64,000 nt of DNA from Hyphomicrobiaceae bacterium (GCA_022842785.1 JALHOW010000008.1:1-64000), one strand, 5' to 3'. Shown: positions 37,507-47,715, counted from the first letter of the stretch. Numbers and translations are program-made. Notes: generated from the letters alone by a model not told the origin.

Positions 37507-37953
37507 TCAGTGGCGGTGCTGGCCGGGCTTTGGCTCGGCCTTGCTCCCCGATCCGCGCTTGCGCAACTCCGATCCCTCTGTGCCGAACTGGTAGACCGCT
37601 ACAACCTCGTCGCGCAGCGGTCCGGTGATCCGCAGCTTGATGGCCCAGGGGCCATACATGTCGAGCTGAATGCGCGCCTGATAGCGCCCCGGCTTGCCCG
37701 TTGGCTTGAATTCGAAGGGCGGCACATTGTGCACCATGGGCATCGAAGGCATGTCGGCGCCGAGGACGATCGTCGCCCCGTCGAGGGCAGCACCCGTGCG
37801 TGCGTTGGCGAGATCGAGTGTGCAGTCGTAGGCGAACTCTGGGCTCGGCGCGGCCTTGCAGTCGAGCGTTGCTTTGGCGCGGTCGGCCGCCAACGCGGGC
37901 GATACAAGCGGCACCAGTAGGACCCCTGAAATCAATAGTCTGTGGATGGGCAT
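37507..37953 (-). CDS. Secreted YtkA/FixH-like protein
   Basis: 148 residues with a signal peptide (MPIHRLLISGVLLVPLVSPALA) and a single beta-sandwich-like domain. ADMPSMPMVHNVPPFEFKPTGKPGRYQARIQLDMYGPWAIKLRI matches the YtkA-like pattern, often found with copper or respiratory proteins; the Met-rich MPSMPMVH could bind metal. The ATG at 37953 has GGGAGGAG upstream and starts exactly at the signal peptide. Confidence 0.75.
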   Translation of the reverse strand: MPIHRLLISGVLLVPLVSPALAADRAKATLDCKAAPSPEFAYDCTLDLANARTGAALDGATIVLGADMPSMPMVHNVPPFEFKPTGKPGRYQARIQLDMYGPWAIKLRITGPLRDEVVAVYQFGTEGSELRKRGSGSKAEPKPGQHRH

Positions 37954-38144
37954 TCGCGCTCCTCCCGTTCGGAGACTTTGCCCCGCTACGGGAGCTTCGG
38001 CACCGAGTGTATCGCCGGACGAGGATCTGGACCAGATACGGGGACTTGATGCCGCGCGCCTGATACCCTCAGATTGACGGTCTGGTACCGCGGCATGATC
38101 ATGGCAATGCCCAACCAGCGAGGCCCAACCTGCGAGGAGAGCCC

Positions 38145-38771
38145 ATGCGACTGATCGGCATCCTGAGATCCCCATATGTGCGCCGCACGGCGGTCAGCCT
38201 GAACGCCTTGGAGATGCCTTTCCTGCTCGATGCGGTGCCGGTGTTCGACAAGCCCGAGCTTGTGACGCCGCACAATCCGCTGACGCGCGTCCCCGCGCTC
38301 GTGCTCGAAGATGGCGAGTCGCTCATCGACAGCTCAGTGATCCTCGACTACCTCGATGAACTCGCTGGCCCGGATAAGCGCCTCGTGCCCGAGCGTGGTC
38401 CCGAGCGCCGCCATGTGCACAAGCTGACGACCGTCGCTCTCGGTGCCGTCGATAAAGCCGTGTGGTCCGCCTACGAGTACCGCTTCCGGCCGGAGGAAAA
38501 GGTCCACAAGCCTTGGGTTCGGCACAATGACGCGCAGGTCGTTGCCGGTTTCGAATATCTCGATGCGATCGCTGCGGGGCTCGGTCCGGACGAGTGGATC
38601 GCGGGGACCTCGCGCATGAGCCAGGCCGATATCACGACAGCTGTTGGCTTCACGTTTGCGCAGCTCGTGCGACCGAACCTGGCTCTCGCGGAGAAGGCGC
38701 CCAACCTCGCGCGCTTTGCTGCGCGCTGCGAGGCACTGGAGCCTTTCAAGGCGGCCGCAAGCCCGGGCTGA
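38145..38771 (+). CDS. Glutathione S-transferase family protein
   Basis: 208 residues. The thioredoxin-like N-terminal domain (MRLIGILRSPYVRRTAVSLNAL...NPLTRVPALVLEDGESLIDSSVILDYLDEL) has the Ser of SPYVRR in the catalytic position and VPAL / LIDSSVI contacts for glutathione. The C-terminal helical domain begins near residue 90. The substrate is unknown. It is divergent from the YtkA-like gene. Confidence 0.93.
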   Translation: MRLIGILRSPYVRRTAVSLNALEMPFLLDAVPVFDKPELVTPHNPLTRVPALVLEDGESLIDSSVILDYLDELAGPDKRLVPERGPERRHVHKLTTVALGAVDKAVWSAYEYRFRPEEKVHKPWVRHNDAQVVAGFEYLDAIAAGLGPDEWIAGTSRMSQADITTAVGFTFAQLVRPNLALAEKAPNLARFAARCEALEPFKAAASPG

Positions 38772-38775
38772 GAAT

Positions 38776-39474
38776 CTAGGCGGACATCCAGCCCGTCGCC
38801 GCGATCAGCCCAGCCATGATGGGAACGAGCGCGTCGTCGATCGCCGTACCGAGCGCGGAGAGTTTGGTGAGCCCGTCGGCCGTGTCGGGCGGTGCCTCAT
38901 CGAATTCCATGACGAGATCCTCGATCATGGCGCGGCGAACGCCCGGATGGCCGCTGAAGCCGAACGAATTGGGCCCAACTTGGAAGAGCGCAGGTCGCCC
39001 GTCTGCGTCGACGGCAAGGACTGTCGCGTAGTCAGGCGGGCGGGGTCGATCGCGCATATAGACGACGCTTGGAAAGCGCTCGGGCAGCAGTCCGCCGAGC
39101 GCATCCGCCTGAACGCGCCGTGCCTCTCCGACCGTGAGCACGAGCGGCGCGGCTTCGACGCTGCCATCCGCGGCAAGTGCGAGGATCTGGCTTCCGATGC
39201 CGATGCCGATCACCGGCTTGCCGAGCATGAGACAGGTGCGGGCGAGCCGCACCTCGGCCTCCAGCGTCGGCAGGATGGGGCACGGCGCACACGTCCCCCA
39301 TGGGCCGCCACCAAGCAGGATGAGCCCATCACCGACGACAGAGGCCTGGGGGATGTTTCCGCCAGTCGTGAAGGGGCGAAAATAGCCAAAGCGGACGCCG
39401 CGCCCTTCGAGATGATCCTCGATCTGGCCAAGCCACTCGGACTGTGTGTGCTGAATGACGGAGACGTGCTTCAT
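38776..39474 (-). CDS. Class I glutamine-amidotransferase fold, catalytic Cys missing
   Basis: 232 residues of the GATase-1 fold resembling GuaA-type stand-alone domains: QHTQSEWLGQIEDHLEGRG, LILLGGGPWG, LMLGKPVIGIGIGSQILA, FGFSGHPGV. The nucleophile elbow, normally G-x-C-x-G-x-Q, reads G-I-G-I-G-S-Q with Gly92 replacing Cys, and the His-Pro-Glu triad segment reads HPG (His176 kept, Glu replaced by Gly). It is therefore unlikely to hydrolyse glutamine and may be a binding or regulatory protein. It is convergent with the GST gene, 4 bases apart. Confidence 0.8.
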   Translation of the reverse strand: MKHVSVIQHTQSEWLGQIEDHLEGRGVRFGYFRPFTTGGNIPQASVVGDGLILLGGGPWGTCAPCPILPTLEAEVRLARTCLMLGKPVIGIGIGSQILALAADGSVEAAPLVLTVGEARRVQADALGGLLPERFPSVVYMRDRPRPPDYATVLAVDADGRPALFQVGPNSFGFSGHPGVRRAMIEDLVMEFDEAPPDTADGLTKLSALGTAIDDALVPIMAGLIAATGWMSA

Positions 39475-39630
39475 CCTTGGCCTTGCCGGATTGGTGCGAT
39501 CGGACGGCTGCGTGACTGTGGCAATTCCGTATCATGCTAACAACATCGCGGCTCTACAGCATTGCCGACTGTTGCTGAGGATCAACCTTGGTGATCGATT
39601 TGCCTTCTTAGGTCGCTGGGAGGGCGAAAC

Positions 39631-40071
39631 ATGCATACTTTTGGCAGGGCGGCAATTTTAGCCGCGACGCTCGCAACCTTCGTCGGTTGCGCTTCGAGTG
39701 CTGACAAGATCGGAGCGCAGTACGTTTCCCCGCTCCAGTATAGCAACTACGATTGCAGCCAACTGTCTATGGAGGCGCAGCGCATTTCGAGTCGCGTCGC
39801 CCAGCTTTCGGGTGTCCAGGATCAGAAGGCAACGAACGATGCGATCGCTACAGGCGTAGCGCTTGTGGTATTCTGGCCGGCAGCATTCCTCGTCAGTGGG
39901 AATGATCACAACTCTGCCGAGTTGGCGCGCATGAAAGGCGAGTTCGAGAGCATCGAACAGGTCTCCATTCAGAAGAAATGCGGCTTTGACTTCAGACGCC
40001 AGGCAGCCATCCAGACCGCATCGACCGAGCGCAAGCCGCGGCGAGAAGAACCGCGCCCCTGGTCGGACTGA
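39631..40071 (+). CDS. Small predicted lipoprotein
   Basis: 146 residues with a lipoprotein signal (AAILAATLATFVGC, lipobox Cys20), a mature N terminus, a hydrophobic segment TGVALVVFWPAAFLVSG, and a conserved-looking cysteine pair. Such proteins occur widely in proteobacteria and some phages without known function. GGGAGGGCGAAAC precedes the ATG. Its 3' end may overlap the start of folA. Confidence 0.7.
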   Translation: MHTFGRAAILAATLATFVGCASSADKIGAQYVSPLQYSNYDCSQLSMEAQRISSRVAQLSGVQDQKATNDAIATGVALVVFWPAAFLVSGNDHNSAELARMKGEFESIEQVSIQKKCGFDFRRQAAIQTASTERKPRREEPRPWSD

Positions 40072-40579
40072 CGCGATCATCTCCTTCGTCGTTGCCGTGG
40101 CTGAGAACGGCGTGATCGGGCGCGATGGCGCTATGCCGTGGCATTTGCCGTCCGACTTGAAGACCTTCCGCCGCCTCACTATTGGCAAACCCATGATCAT
40201 GGGCCGCAAGACCTTCGATGCGATCGGCAAGCCGCTCGAGGGCCGCGATAACATCGTCGTCACGCGCCGTGCGGATTTCAGCGTTGCCGGTGTCGAGCGT
40301 GCGGGCAGCATCGCGGAAGCGTTGGAGATCGCCCATGAGCGGGCTGCAGCTCGTGGTATCGATGAGATCGTGGTGATCGGTGGCGCGGAGATCTTCGCGG
40401 CGACATTGCCGATGGCCGATCGGATCTATCTCACGCGCATACATGCGCGCCCCGCCGGTGATACGTTCTTTCCCGATCCTGATCCGACGATCTGGCGCGA
40501 GGTTTCACGCACGCCGATCGCGCCGGATCCCCGCGATACTGGGGCAGCTACCCTTCACATATACGAACGGGCCGCCTGA
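39986..40579 (+). CDS. folA: Dihydrofolate reductase, start uncertain
   Basis: The body is clear DHFR: IISFVVAVAENGVIGRDGAMPWHLPSDLKTFRRLTIGKPMIMGRKTFDAIGKPLEGRDNIVVTRR and DEIVVIGGAEIFAATLPMADRIYLTRIHA. It reduces dihydrofolate with NADPH. The family normally starts right at M-I-S, but here that position is ATC and no ATG/GTG/TTG lies between it and a TTG at 39986, which would add ~30 residues and overlap the lipoprotein gene by 86 bases. The true start may be this TTG, a rare ATC near 40073, or the start codon may be lost. Confidence 0.9.
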   Translation: MTSDARQPSRPHRPSASRGEKNRAPGRTDAIISFVVAVAENGVIGRDGAMPWHLPSDLKTFRRLTIGKPMIMGRKTFDAIGKPLEGRDNIVVTRRADFSVAGVERAGSIAEALEIAHERAAARGIDEIVVIGGAEIFAATLPMADRIYLTRIHARPAGDTFFPDPDPTIWREVSRTPIAPDPRDTGAATLHIYERAA

Positions 40580-40593
40580 GAGCGACCCGTTCG
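40564..40593. terminator. Hairpin at the folA/CsgG convergent gap
   Basis: An 8-bp stem CGAACGGG/CCCGTTCG overlaps the last codons of folA, followed by GGTATTTC. It is a weak intrinsic terminator at best. Confidence 0.4.
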
Positions 40594-40624
40594 GTATTTC
40601 AGCGCGAATGACGTGCGGGCGGAT

Positions 40625-41383
40625 CTACTGCTTCGTGCTCTTCTTGGCCGGCTGCGGTGCCTTCGCGACCTGCTGCGGCATCCCGCGCACCTGGTTCACG
40701 AGATTCGTGTAGGCGTCGAGAAAGGCCACGGAGACGGTCTTGCCGATGTCGGTGTTGGAGTACGCACCACCGCCGCCAGCGCCACCCCAGCTCGCGCGCG
40801 AGAAGTCGAAGCCGGCATCGGACGTCGAGGCCTTGCCGGTCGCCGCAGCAACCTGCACGCCCGTCTTGCCGCTTGTCAGGTAGATGGCGACCTGCGCTTC
40901 CTGCATCTTCACCGAGAGGGACCCGGCGACCGTGCCCGCATATCCGGGCAGGAAGCGGCCCATGCCGCCGTCGAACCCGCCGGCATTCTCATTTTTCGCG
41001 ATCACGTCCGGCGTCAGGAAGTAGTCGGCGCGCGCGAGTTGCGGCCGCTTGCCCTTCTTGGCGATCCCCTGCTCGGCCATGATCTTCTCGAGCGCTTCAT
41101 TGCGGTCGACGATCTGGAAGCAGTTCGACTGCGCGATCATGAGGCGCAGCACGGACGACGGCGCCGTGAGGCCTGTCCCTTCGAGCGCCGGAATTTCCTT
41201 GTCCACCAGCGCGACAGTGCCGAGCGGCTGCTCGCACTTCGGAAGCTGTGCGGCCTTCTTCTGAGGTGCGCCTTCGGTGCCCGTTGCGCTCGTCGTGAAG
41301 GCGTCACCGCCCATCTCTGTCGACGAGCAAGCTGCAAGCGCAAGGCACGCACCAACCGCCAATGACCTGAAGAACATAGCCAT
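40625..41383 (-). CDS. CsgG/HfaB-like outer-membrane lipoprotein
   Basis: 252 residues with a lipobox (SLAVGACLALAACSS) and a CsgG-like fold: VLRLMIAQSNCFQIVDRNEALEKIMAEQG, ARADYFLTPDVI, QEAQVAIYLTSGKTGVQVAAATGKAS and the C-terminal VSVAFLDAYTNLVNQVR. CsgG forms secretion pores for curli; HfaB has a similar role for the Caulobacter holdfast. No curli or holdfast genes are nearby, so function is open. The ATG at 41383 is the first before the signal peptide. Confidence 0.85.
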   Translation of the reverse strand: MAMFFRSLAVGACLALAACSSTEMGGDAFTTSATGTEGAPQKKAAQLPKCEQPLGTVALVDKEIPALEGTGLTAPSSVLRLMIAQSNCFQIVDRNEALEKIMAEQGIAKKGKRPQLARADYFLTPDVIAKNENAGGFDGGMGRFLPGYAGTVAGSLSVKMQEAQVAIYLTSGKTGVQVAAATGKASTSDAGFDFSRASWGGAGGGGAYSNTDIGKTVSVAFLDAYTNLVNQVRGMPQQVAKAPQPAKKSTKQ

Positions 41384-41635
41384 CTCCCAACCGCTCAATA
41401 TGTCCTGAGTTTCGCCCGCGACTCGGAACCACGGCGGGTTGTGGGCGGGACTATCCGCCCGGGAATGAGCACTCGGCAATCGGCCGGTCAATGGTAGCTG
41501 GGGATCAATTGCCGAAGACGAATGGCAGTGCGACGCGCCGGACACACAGCCCGGGCGGGGCAGTTCGGAATGCGACCCTTATGGCTGCTGTGCGTATTAG
41601 TAGGAGTGAAAAGCCCGACCGATGGAGAGCTGCGA

Positions 41636-42040
41636 ATGATTGACCACATGGGTTTTCGCGTTCGTGACCTCGCAGCAGCGCGCGCCTTTTATGACGCTTG
41701 CGCCGCCGCTCTTGGTCTCCAAACCGCCGACAATGGGCCGGAGTCGTTCGTGCTCGGGTACAGTGCTGCCGAACCTGTGCCGTTCATTTGGATAGGCACC
41801 ACAGAGCCCGCCTTTTGGACGCCGGCTCACACCACGTCAGCCAGTCCAATCCATCTTGCTTTCAAAGCGACCGATCGAGCGATGGTCGACCGCTTCTACG
41901 AGGCGGTACTGGCTGCTGGTGGTCGTAACAATGGCGAGCCGGGCCCGCGGGGGCCGGCTGCTATGAACTACTATGCAGCCTATGTGCTCGACCCTCACGG
42001 CAACAACGTCGAAGCCGGCGTGCGCGAGCGGGCGCGCTAG
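41636..42040 (+). CDS. VOC (glyoxalase/dioxygenase fold) protein
   Basis: 134 residues: MIDHMGFRVRDLAAARAFYDACAAALGLQ, HLAFKATDRAMVDRFYEAVLAAGG, and YYAAYVLDPHGNNVEAGVR, a single VOC repeat pair with His4 and Glu near the C terminus as likely metal ligands. The ATG at 41636 has GGAGAG 7 bases upstream. The reaction is unknown. Its TAG stop lies inside the outer end (CTAGTGT) of the palindrome at 42037-42114. Confidence 0.93.
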   Translation: MIDHMGFRVRDLAAARAFYDACAAALGLQTADNGPESFVLGYSAAEPVPFIWIGTTEPAFWTPAHTTSASPIHLAFKATDRAMVDRFYEAVLAAGGRNNGEPGPRGPAAMNYYAAYVLDPHGNNVEAGVRERAR

Positions 42041-42114
42041 TGTCCTGATTCCGAAGTTCGCCAGGCCTCGATGCTGGTGTCGCGAGCGAACTTCGGAATC
42101 AAAAGGGACACTAG
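42037..42114. repeat. Bulged palindrome, left member of a head-to-head pair
   Basis: Arms of 25 bases (42037-42061) and 29 bases (42086-42114) pair almost fully around a 24-base loop. The outer part is CTAGTGTCC and the inner part GATTCCGAAGTTCGC. The right arm carries four extra bases 9-10 bases from the outer end. The outer CTAG contains the stop codon of the VOC gene. Confidence 0.9.
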
Positions 42115-42123
42115 AATAGATTG

Positions 42124-42199
42124 CTAGTGTGATTCAGATCGAGAAATTCGCTCAGAACCGAGCCGCTTGATCTGGCGAATTTCTCGATCATCACACTAG
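42124..42199. repeat. Bulged palindrome, right member of a head-to-head pair
   Basis: Arms of 28 bases (42124-42151) and 25 bases (42175-42199) flank a 23-base loop. The outer part CTAGTGTGAT is followed inward by GATCGAGAAATTCGC. The left arm has three extra bases about 10 bases from the outer end, mirroring the bulge of the left member. The outer CTAG supplies the TAG stop of the minus-strand AstE-like gene. A 9-base spacer separates the two palindromes. Confidence 0.9.
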
Positions 42200-43263
42200 A
42201 TGATCTCGTCCTCGTCCATGACGGGATCGGCGGTGAGGTCCGCAGCGCGCGCGGTCTTGTGCCGCTGGTTAGCGCGCTGATGCTCGCGCGACCATGCAAT
42301 GTGGAAGAGGGCATCGCCCATATTGACGATCGGCAGCGTCGTCGCGCCGATGATGATGCCGCGCACCGGAGAGCGCACTTCCATCTCGCTATCGTCGTAG
42401 GGATTTGCGACGCAGCCGAGCAGATCGCCCTCGCTGACCGCGTGGCCGATCCGGCGAGCGCTGCGGAACACGCCGCCGTCCGGCGCCCGAACCCACTTCG
42501 ACGCATTGGCGAATACCGGGCCGCGCTGCAGCTCTCCGGCCGGTGCTTCGATCTCGCCTCCGGGCAGCTCGATCAGGCCGCGCGCGGCCATGATCCGCCC
42601 GATACCTTCGACGCCCGCCTTGATGGCGAATTCGTCGAAACGTAGTCCCTCACCACCTTCGTAGACGAGCACATCCACGCCTGCCTGCGTCGCCGCCGCG
42701 CGCAGCGAGCCGTCCCGTTCCGGTGAGGCGAGCACGACCTGCACGCCGAAAGCCTCGGCGAGTGCGCGGCAACCCGGGCGCTCGGCGAAGTCGGCGCGGA
42801 TCTGCGGCAGGTTCACGCGGTGAATGGCGGCTGTGTGGAGATCGACACCGACATGCGATCGGCGGATCACCTCGGCCAGCATGATGTTCGCGAGGCGTGC
42901 CGCGAGCGAGCCTGTCGGCGAGCCGGGAAAGGATCGATTGAGATCGCGCCTGTCGGGGAGATAGCGCGAGCGGCCGATGAAGCCATAGGCATTCACCACG
43001 GGCACGCAGAGCAGCGTGCCGCGCAAGGTTGCCGGATCGACGACACGCAACACGCGCCGGATGATCTCGACGCCGTTGAGTTCATCGCCGTGAACGGCTG
43101 CCGAGACGAACATCGTCTGGCCGCTCTCGCGCCCGTGGACGACATGCACCGGCAAAGTCACAGGCGTATGATTGGAGAGCTTGGAGACTGGGAGATCGAC
43201 GAGCGTGCGCGTGCCTGCCGGCACCTGCTGGCCACCGATCTCGAAGGGCGCGCGCGTGCTCAC
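42196..43263 (-). CDS. Succinylglutamate desuccinylase/aspartoacylase family (AstE-like)
   Basis: 355 residues of the M14-like zinc hydrolase family. AAVHGDELNGVEIIRRVL holds the HxxE zinc ligands; VNAYGFIGRSRYLPDRRDLNRSFPG and VGVDLHTAA (third His) complete the site. A C-terminal beta domain (SPVRGIIIGATTLPIVNMGDALFHI) follows. The enzyme removes an acyl group from an amino acid or similar substrate, but no arginine-succinyl pathway genes are nearby. It is downstream of the TIGR02300 gene on the same strand. Confidence 0.9.
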   Translation of the reverse strand: MSTRAPFEIGGQQVPAGTRTLVDLPVSKLSNHTPVTLPVHVVHGRESGQTMFVSAAVHGDELNGVEIIRRVLRVVDPATLRGTLLCVPVVNAYGFIGRSRYLPDRRDLNRSFPGSPTGSLAARLANIMLAEVIRRSHVGVDLHTAAIHRVNLPQIRADFAERPGCRALAEAFGVQVVLASPERDGSLRAAATQAGVDVLVYEGGEGLRFDEFAIKAGVEGIGRIMAARGLIELPGGEIEAPAGELQRGPVFANASKWVRAPDGGVFRSARRIGHAVSEGDLLGCVANPYDDSEMEVRSPVRGIIIGATTLPIVNMGDALFHIAWSREHQRANQRHKTARAADLTADPVMDEDEII

Positions 43264-43319
43264 GGCCGCCTCAGCTCCAGTTGGGCGGCGGCGCCGATCC
43301 GACGCCGTTCTCCGCGGCC

Positions 43320-45144
<1,825 letters not shown>

Positions 45145-45185
45145 TCAGCCCGCGATATTCCGGGCGGCCACGATACACGGACGGC

Positions 45186-45211
45186 AAAAGGGCGCTATCG
45201 AGCGCCCTTTT
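45186..45211. terminator. Intrinsic terminator after aatA
   Basis: A perfect 11-bp stem AAAAGGGCGCT/AGCGCCCTTTT with an ATCG loop. A-rich and T-rich ends make it usable in both directions; it separates aatA from the manC/algA gene. Confidence 0.85.
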
Positions 45212-45281
45212 CGCTGATGCATTTTTGAGTACATTTGCTTGCCCTTGGCGAAGCCTTGTGGCGAACCCGGAGGGCATTGCA

Positions 45282-46724
45282 TTGGCGACGATTTATCCGG
45301 TCATACTGTCCGGCGGATCCGGTACGCGGCTCTGGCCGCTCTCGCGCGCCATGTATCCAAAGCAGTTCATCCGCTTCTTCGACGACGGTGACCCGAGCTT
45401 TCTCGGCGCAACGGTTCGCCGGTTGCCGCCGGCCGCGGGCTTCGCGCCGCCGATCCTGCTGTGCAACAACGATCATCGCTTTCTCGTCCGTGAGGAACTC
45501 GAGCGGGCCGGCATCGCGCCTGAGGCCATCTATCTCGAGCCCGTGGCCCGCAATACTGGGCCCGCCATCGCCGTCGCCGCCATTGCCGTCGCCGCGCGCG
45601 ATCCCAACGGCATCCTCGTCGTCATGCCTTCCGACCACGTGATCGACGACGGAGCCGCCTTTGCCGATGCCGTGCGTCGCGCCGCGGCAGTTGCGGCCTC
45701 TGGGCGCCTCGTCCTGTTCGGCATCAAGCCGTCGTCGCCACATACGGGTTACGGCTACATCCGCTGCGGTGCGCCGCTTTCCGATGGTGAGGAGGCGCGC
45801 GCCGTCGATGCGTTTGTCGAGAAGCCGGACAGGGCAACGGCCGAGGGCTATCTCGCCGCCGGTACGTACCTCTGGAACAGCGGCATTTTCGTTCTGCACG
45901 CGCGCACGTTCCTGGATGAGATGGAGCGCCTCGCGCCCGATATCCTGGCTGCGGCGAGTGGCGCGCTCGACAAGGCCCACGTGGATCTGGGTTTCCTGCG
46001 CCTCGACGGCAATGCCTTTGCGGCGGCACCTGCGATATCGATCGATTACGCGGTCATGGAGCGCACGCAAAAGGCGGCGGTGCTGCCGATCGATGTCGGC
46101 TGGAATGATGTCGGCTCATGGTCATCATTGTGGGAGATCGCCGACCACGACGAGAGCGGCAACTATGCCCGCGGCACAGCGATCATGGAGGATTCGACGG
46201 GCCTCTACGTGCACAGCGAGCGTTCGCTGGTCGCGGCGATCGGCGTGAAGGATCTCGTCATCGTCGATACGCCCGACGCGCTCCTCGTCGCCGACAAATC
46301 ACGCGCCCAGGATGTGTCGAAGATCGTCGCGCGGCTCAAGAGCGAGGGACGCCGCGAGCATGAGCAGCATGTGCGGAACTACCGCCCGTGGGGCTTTTTC
46401 GAGACGTTGAGCACTGGCCCGCGCTTTCAGGTCAAGCTCCTGCATGTGAAGCCGGGGGCGAAGCTCTCCATGCAACGCCATCACCACCGCTCGGAGCATT
46501 GGGTGGTAGTGCAGGGAACGGCGAAGGTCGTGATCGGCGAGAACGAGCAGCTCGTGCGCGAGAATGAGAGCGTCTACATCATCGCGACGCAGTGGCACCG
46601 GCTCGAGAACCCGGGCAAGGTCCCGGTCGAAATCATCGAGGTGCAGATCGGCAGCTACCTCGGCGAGGACGATATCGAACGGACAGACGATATCTATCAC
46701 CGCGCAGCGGATGAGACGAAGTAG
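45282..46724 (+). CDS. Mannose-1-phosphate guanylyltransferase / mannose-6-phosphate isomerase
   Basis: 480 residues, bifunctional type II PMI-GMP. The GDP-mannose pyrophosphorylase domain shows VILSGGSGTRLWPLSRAMYPKQF and later FVEKPDRATAEGYLAAGTYLWNSGIF. The cupin-type isomerase domain shows RPWGFFETLSTGPRFQVKLLHVKPGAKLSMQRHHHRSEHWVVVQGTAKV with metal-binding His. It makes GDP-mannose for exopolysaccharide or LPS. The TTG at 45282 is chosen: GGAGGG lies 7 bases upstream and the Rossmann start follows at once. Confidence 0.95.
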   Translation: MATIYPVILSGGSGTRLWPLSRAMYPKQFIRFFDDGDPSFLGATVRRLPPAAGFAPPILLCNNDHRFLVREELERAGIAPEAIYLEPVARNTGPAIAVAAIAVAARDPNGILVVMPSDHVIDDGAAFADAVRRAAAVAASGRLVLFGIKPSSPHTGYGYIRCGAPLSDGEEARAVDAFVEKPDRATAEGYLAAGTYLWNSGIFVLHARTFLDEMERLAPDILAAASGALDKAHVDLGFLRLDGNAFAAAPAISIDYAVMERTQKAAVLPIDVGWNDVGSWSSLWEIADHDESGNYARGTAIMEDSTGLYVHSERSLVAAIGVKDLVIVDTPDALLVADKSRAQDVSKIVARLKSEGRREHEQHVRNYRPWGFFETLSTGPRFQVKLLHVKPGAKLSMQRHHHRSEHWVVVQGTAKVVIGENEQLVRENESVYIIATQWHRLENPGKVPVEIIEVQIGSYLGEDDIERTDDIYHRAADETK

Positions 46725-46730
46725 CCGCTG

Positions 46731-47675
46731 TCAGGACGATCCCCGCTTTACCTCACCCTGCGCGCCCGGGTCGTTCGCCGCATGGGGCGCCGCGGTGCTG
46801 CTCGCTGCCACGGGTTCGCTTGGCGTTTCCGTCGGATGCGCGCGGTCCCACTCTCTCTGGAGCTGCTGGAAGCGCTGGTAGCTGTAGGGGATCGTCGCGA
46901 GATAGGCGAGCGTCAGCACGCTCAACGTGCCGTACGGATATGTCACGAGCAGGCCGACCAGGGCCGCCGCCGCCGTCATGATCGGCAGTATGAGCTCGCC
47001 GCGAACGCGCTCGCCCATGAGCTTGCCCGAGAACGTCGGGATGGTGGAGACGAGCAGGAACGCCATGGCCAGGGTGTACAGCGCGATCAGGAGCGGATAC
47101 GCGCGAACGTCCACTAAGCCGAGCCCGTTGAGATAGAAGGGCAGCAGCACGGTGATCGCGCCGGCGGGCGCGGGCATTCCGGTGAAATAGTTCGACTGCC
47201 ACTTGGGCTTGTCGACCTCCAGCATGGAGTTGAAGCGGGCGAGCCGCAGCCCCATGCCACAGGCAAAGAGTAGCACCGCAATCCAGCCGAAGCCCTTGAG
47301 GCCCGTGAGGCCCCACGTGAAGAGCACGATCGCGGGCGCAACGCCGAAGTTGATGAAGTCCGCGAGGCTGTCGAGCTCGGCGCCGAAACGTGACTGTGCC
47401 TTGAGCGCTCGCGCGAGCCGGCCATCGACGCCGTCGAGAATGGCCGCGACGACGATGAGGCCGATAGCCAACTCGAAGCGATGCTCGATGGCCATGCGGA
47501 TGGCCGTCACGCCAGCGCACAGGCTCAGGAGCGTGAAGAAATTCGGCACCAGCATCCGCACCGGGATCTTGCGCTCGCGAAAGAGAAGACGCCGGCGCCG
47601 TCTCGCGCCTGTCTCGCGGCCTGCATCCCGGTAAGGCTCGTCGTCTTCGATCAAGTTTCCGCTCCTTGTCTCCAC
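46731..47675 (-). CDS. pssA: CDP-diacylglycerol-serine O-phosphatidyltransferase
   Basis: 314 residues with about eight membrane helices and the CDP-alcohol phosphatidyltransferase motif DGVDGRLARALKAQSRFGAELDSLAD. IPVRMLVPNFFTLLSLCAGVTAIRMA is the PssA opening. It makes phosphatidylserine, the precursor of phosphatidylethanolamine. In many relatives psd lies beside it; here it does not. A disordered, Ala/Pro-rich C-terminal tail is present. Confidence 0.94.
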   Translation of the reverse strand: METRSGNLIEDDEPYRDAGRETGARRRRRLLFRERKIPVRMLVPNFFTLLSLCAGVTAIRMAIEHRFELAIGLIVVAAILDGVDGRLARALKAQSRFGAELDSLADFINFGVAPAIVLFTWGLTGLKGFGWIAVLLFACGMGLRLARFNSMLEVDKPKWQSNYFTGMPAPAGAITVLLPFYLNGLGLVDVRAYPLLIALYTLAMAFLLVSTIPTFSGKLMGERVRGELILPIMTAAAALVGLLVTYPYGTLSVLTLAYLATIPYSYQRFQQLQREWDRAHPTETPSEPVAASSTAAPHAANDPGAQGEVKRGSS

Positions 47676-47698
47676 CTCTCCCCTTTTTCAGGGAGAGG
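47673..47698. repeat. Short CCTCTCCC hairpin, related to repeats A and B
   Basis: CCTCTCCC and GGGAGAGG flank a short loop just upstream of pssA, in the sequence style of the terminal hairpins of the elements at 19969-20101 and 51851-51968. The central core is absent. Confidence 0.55.
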
Positions 47699-47715
47699 GC
47701 ATCATGCGTCGAAGG

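Noticed and set aside
40625-41383. A curli or holdfast export locus around the CsgG-like protein
   Set aside because: No curli subunit, CsgE/F or holdfast genes are found nearby; neighbours are folA and a VOC gene.
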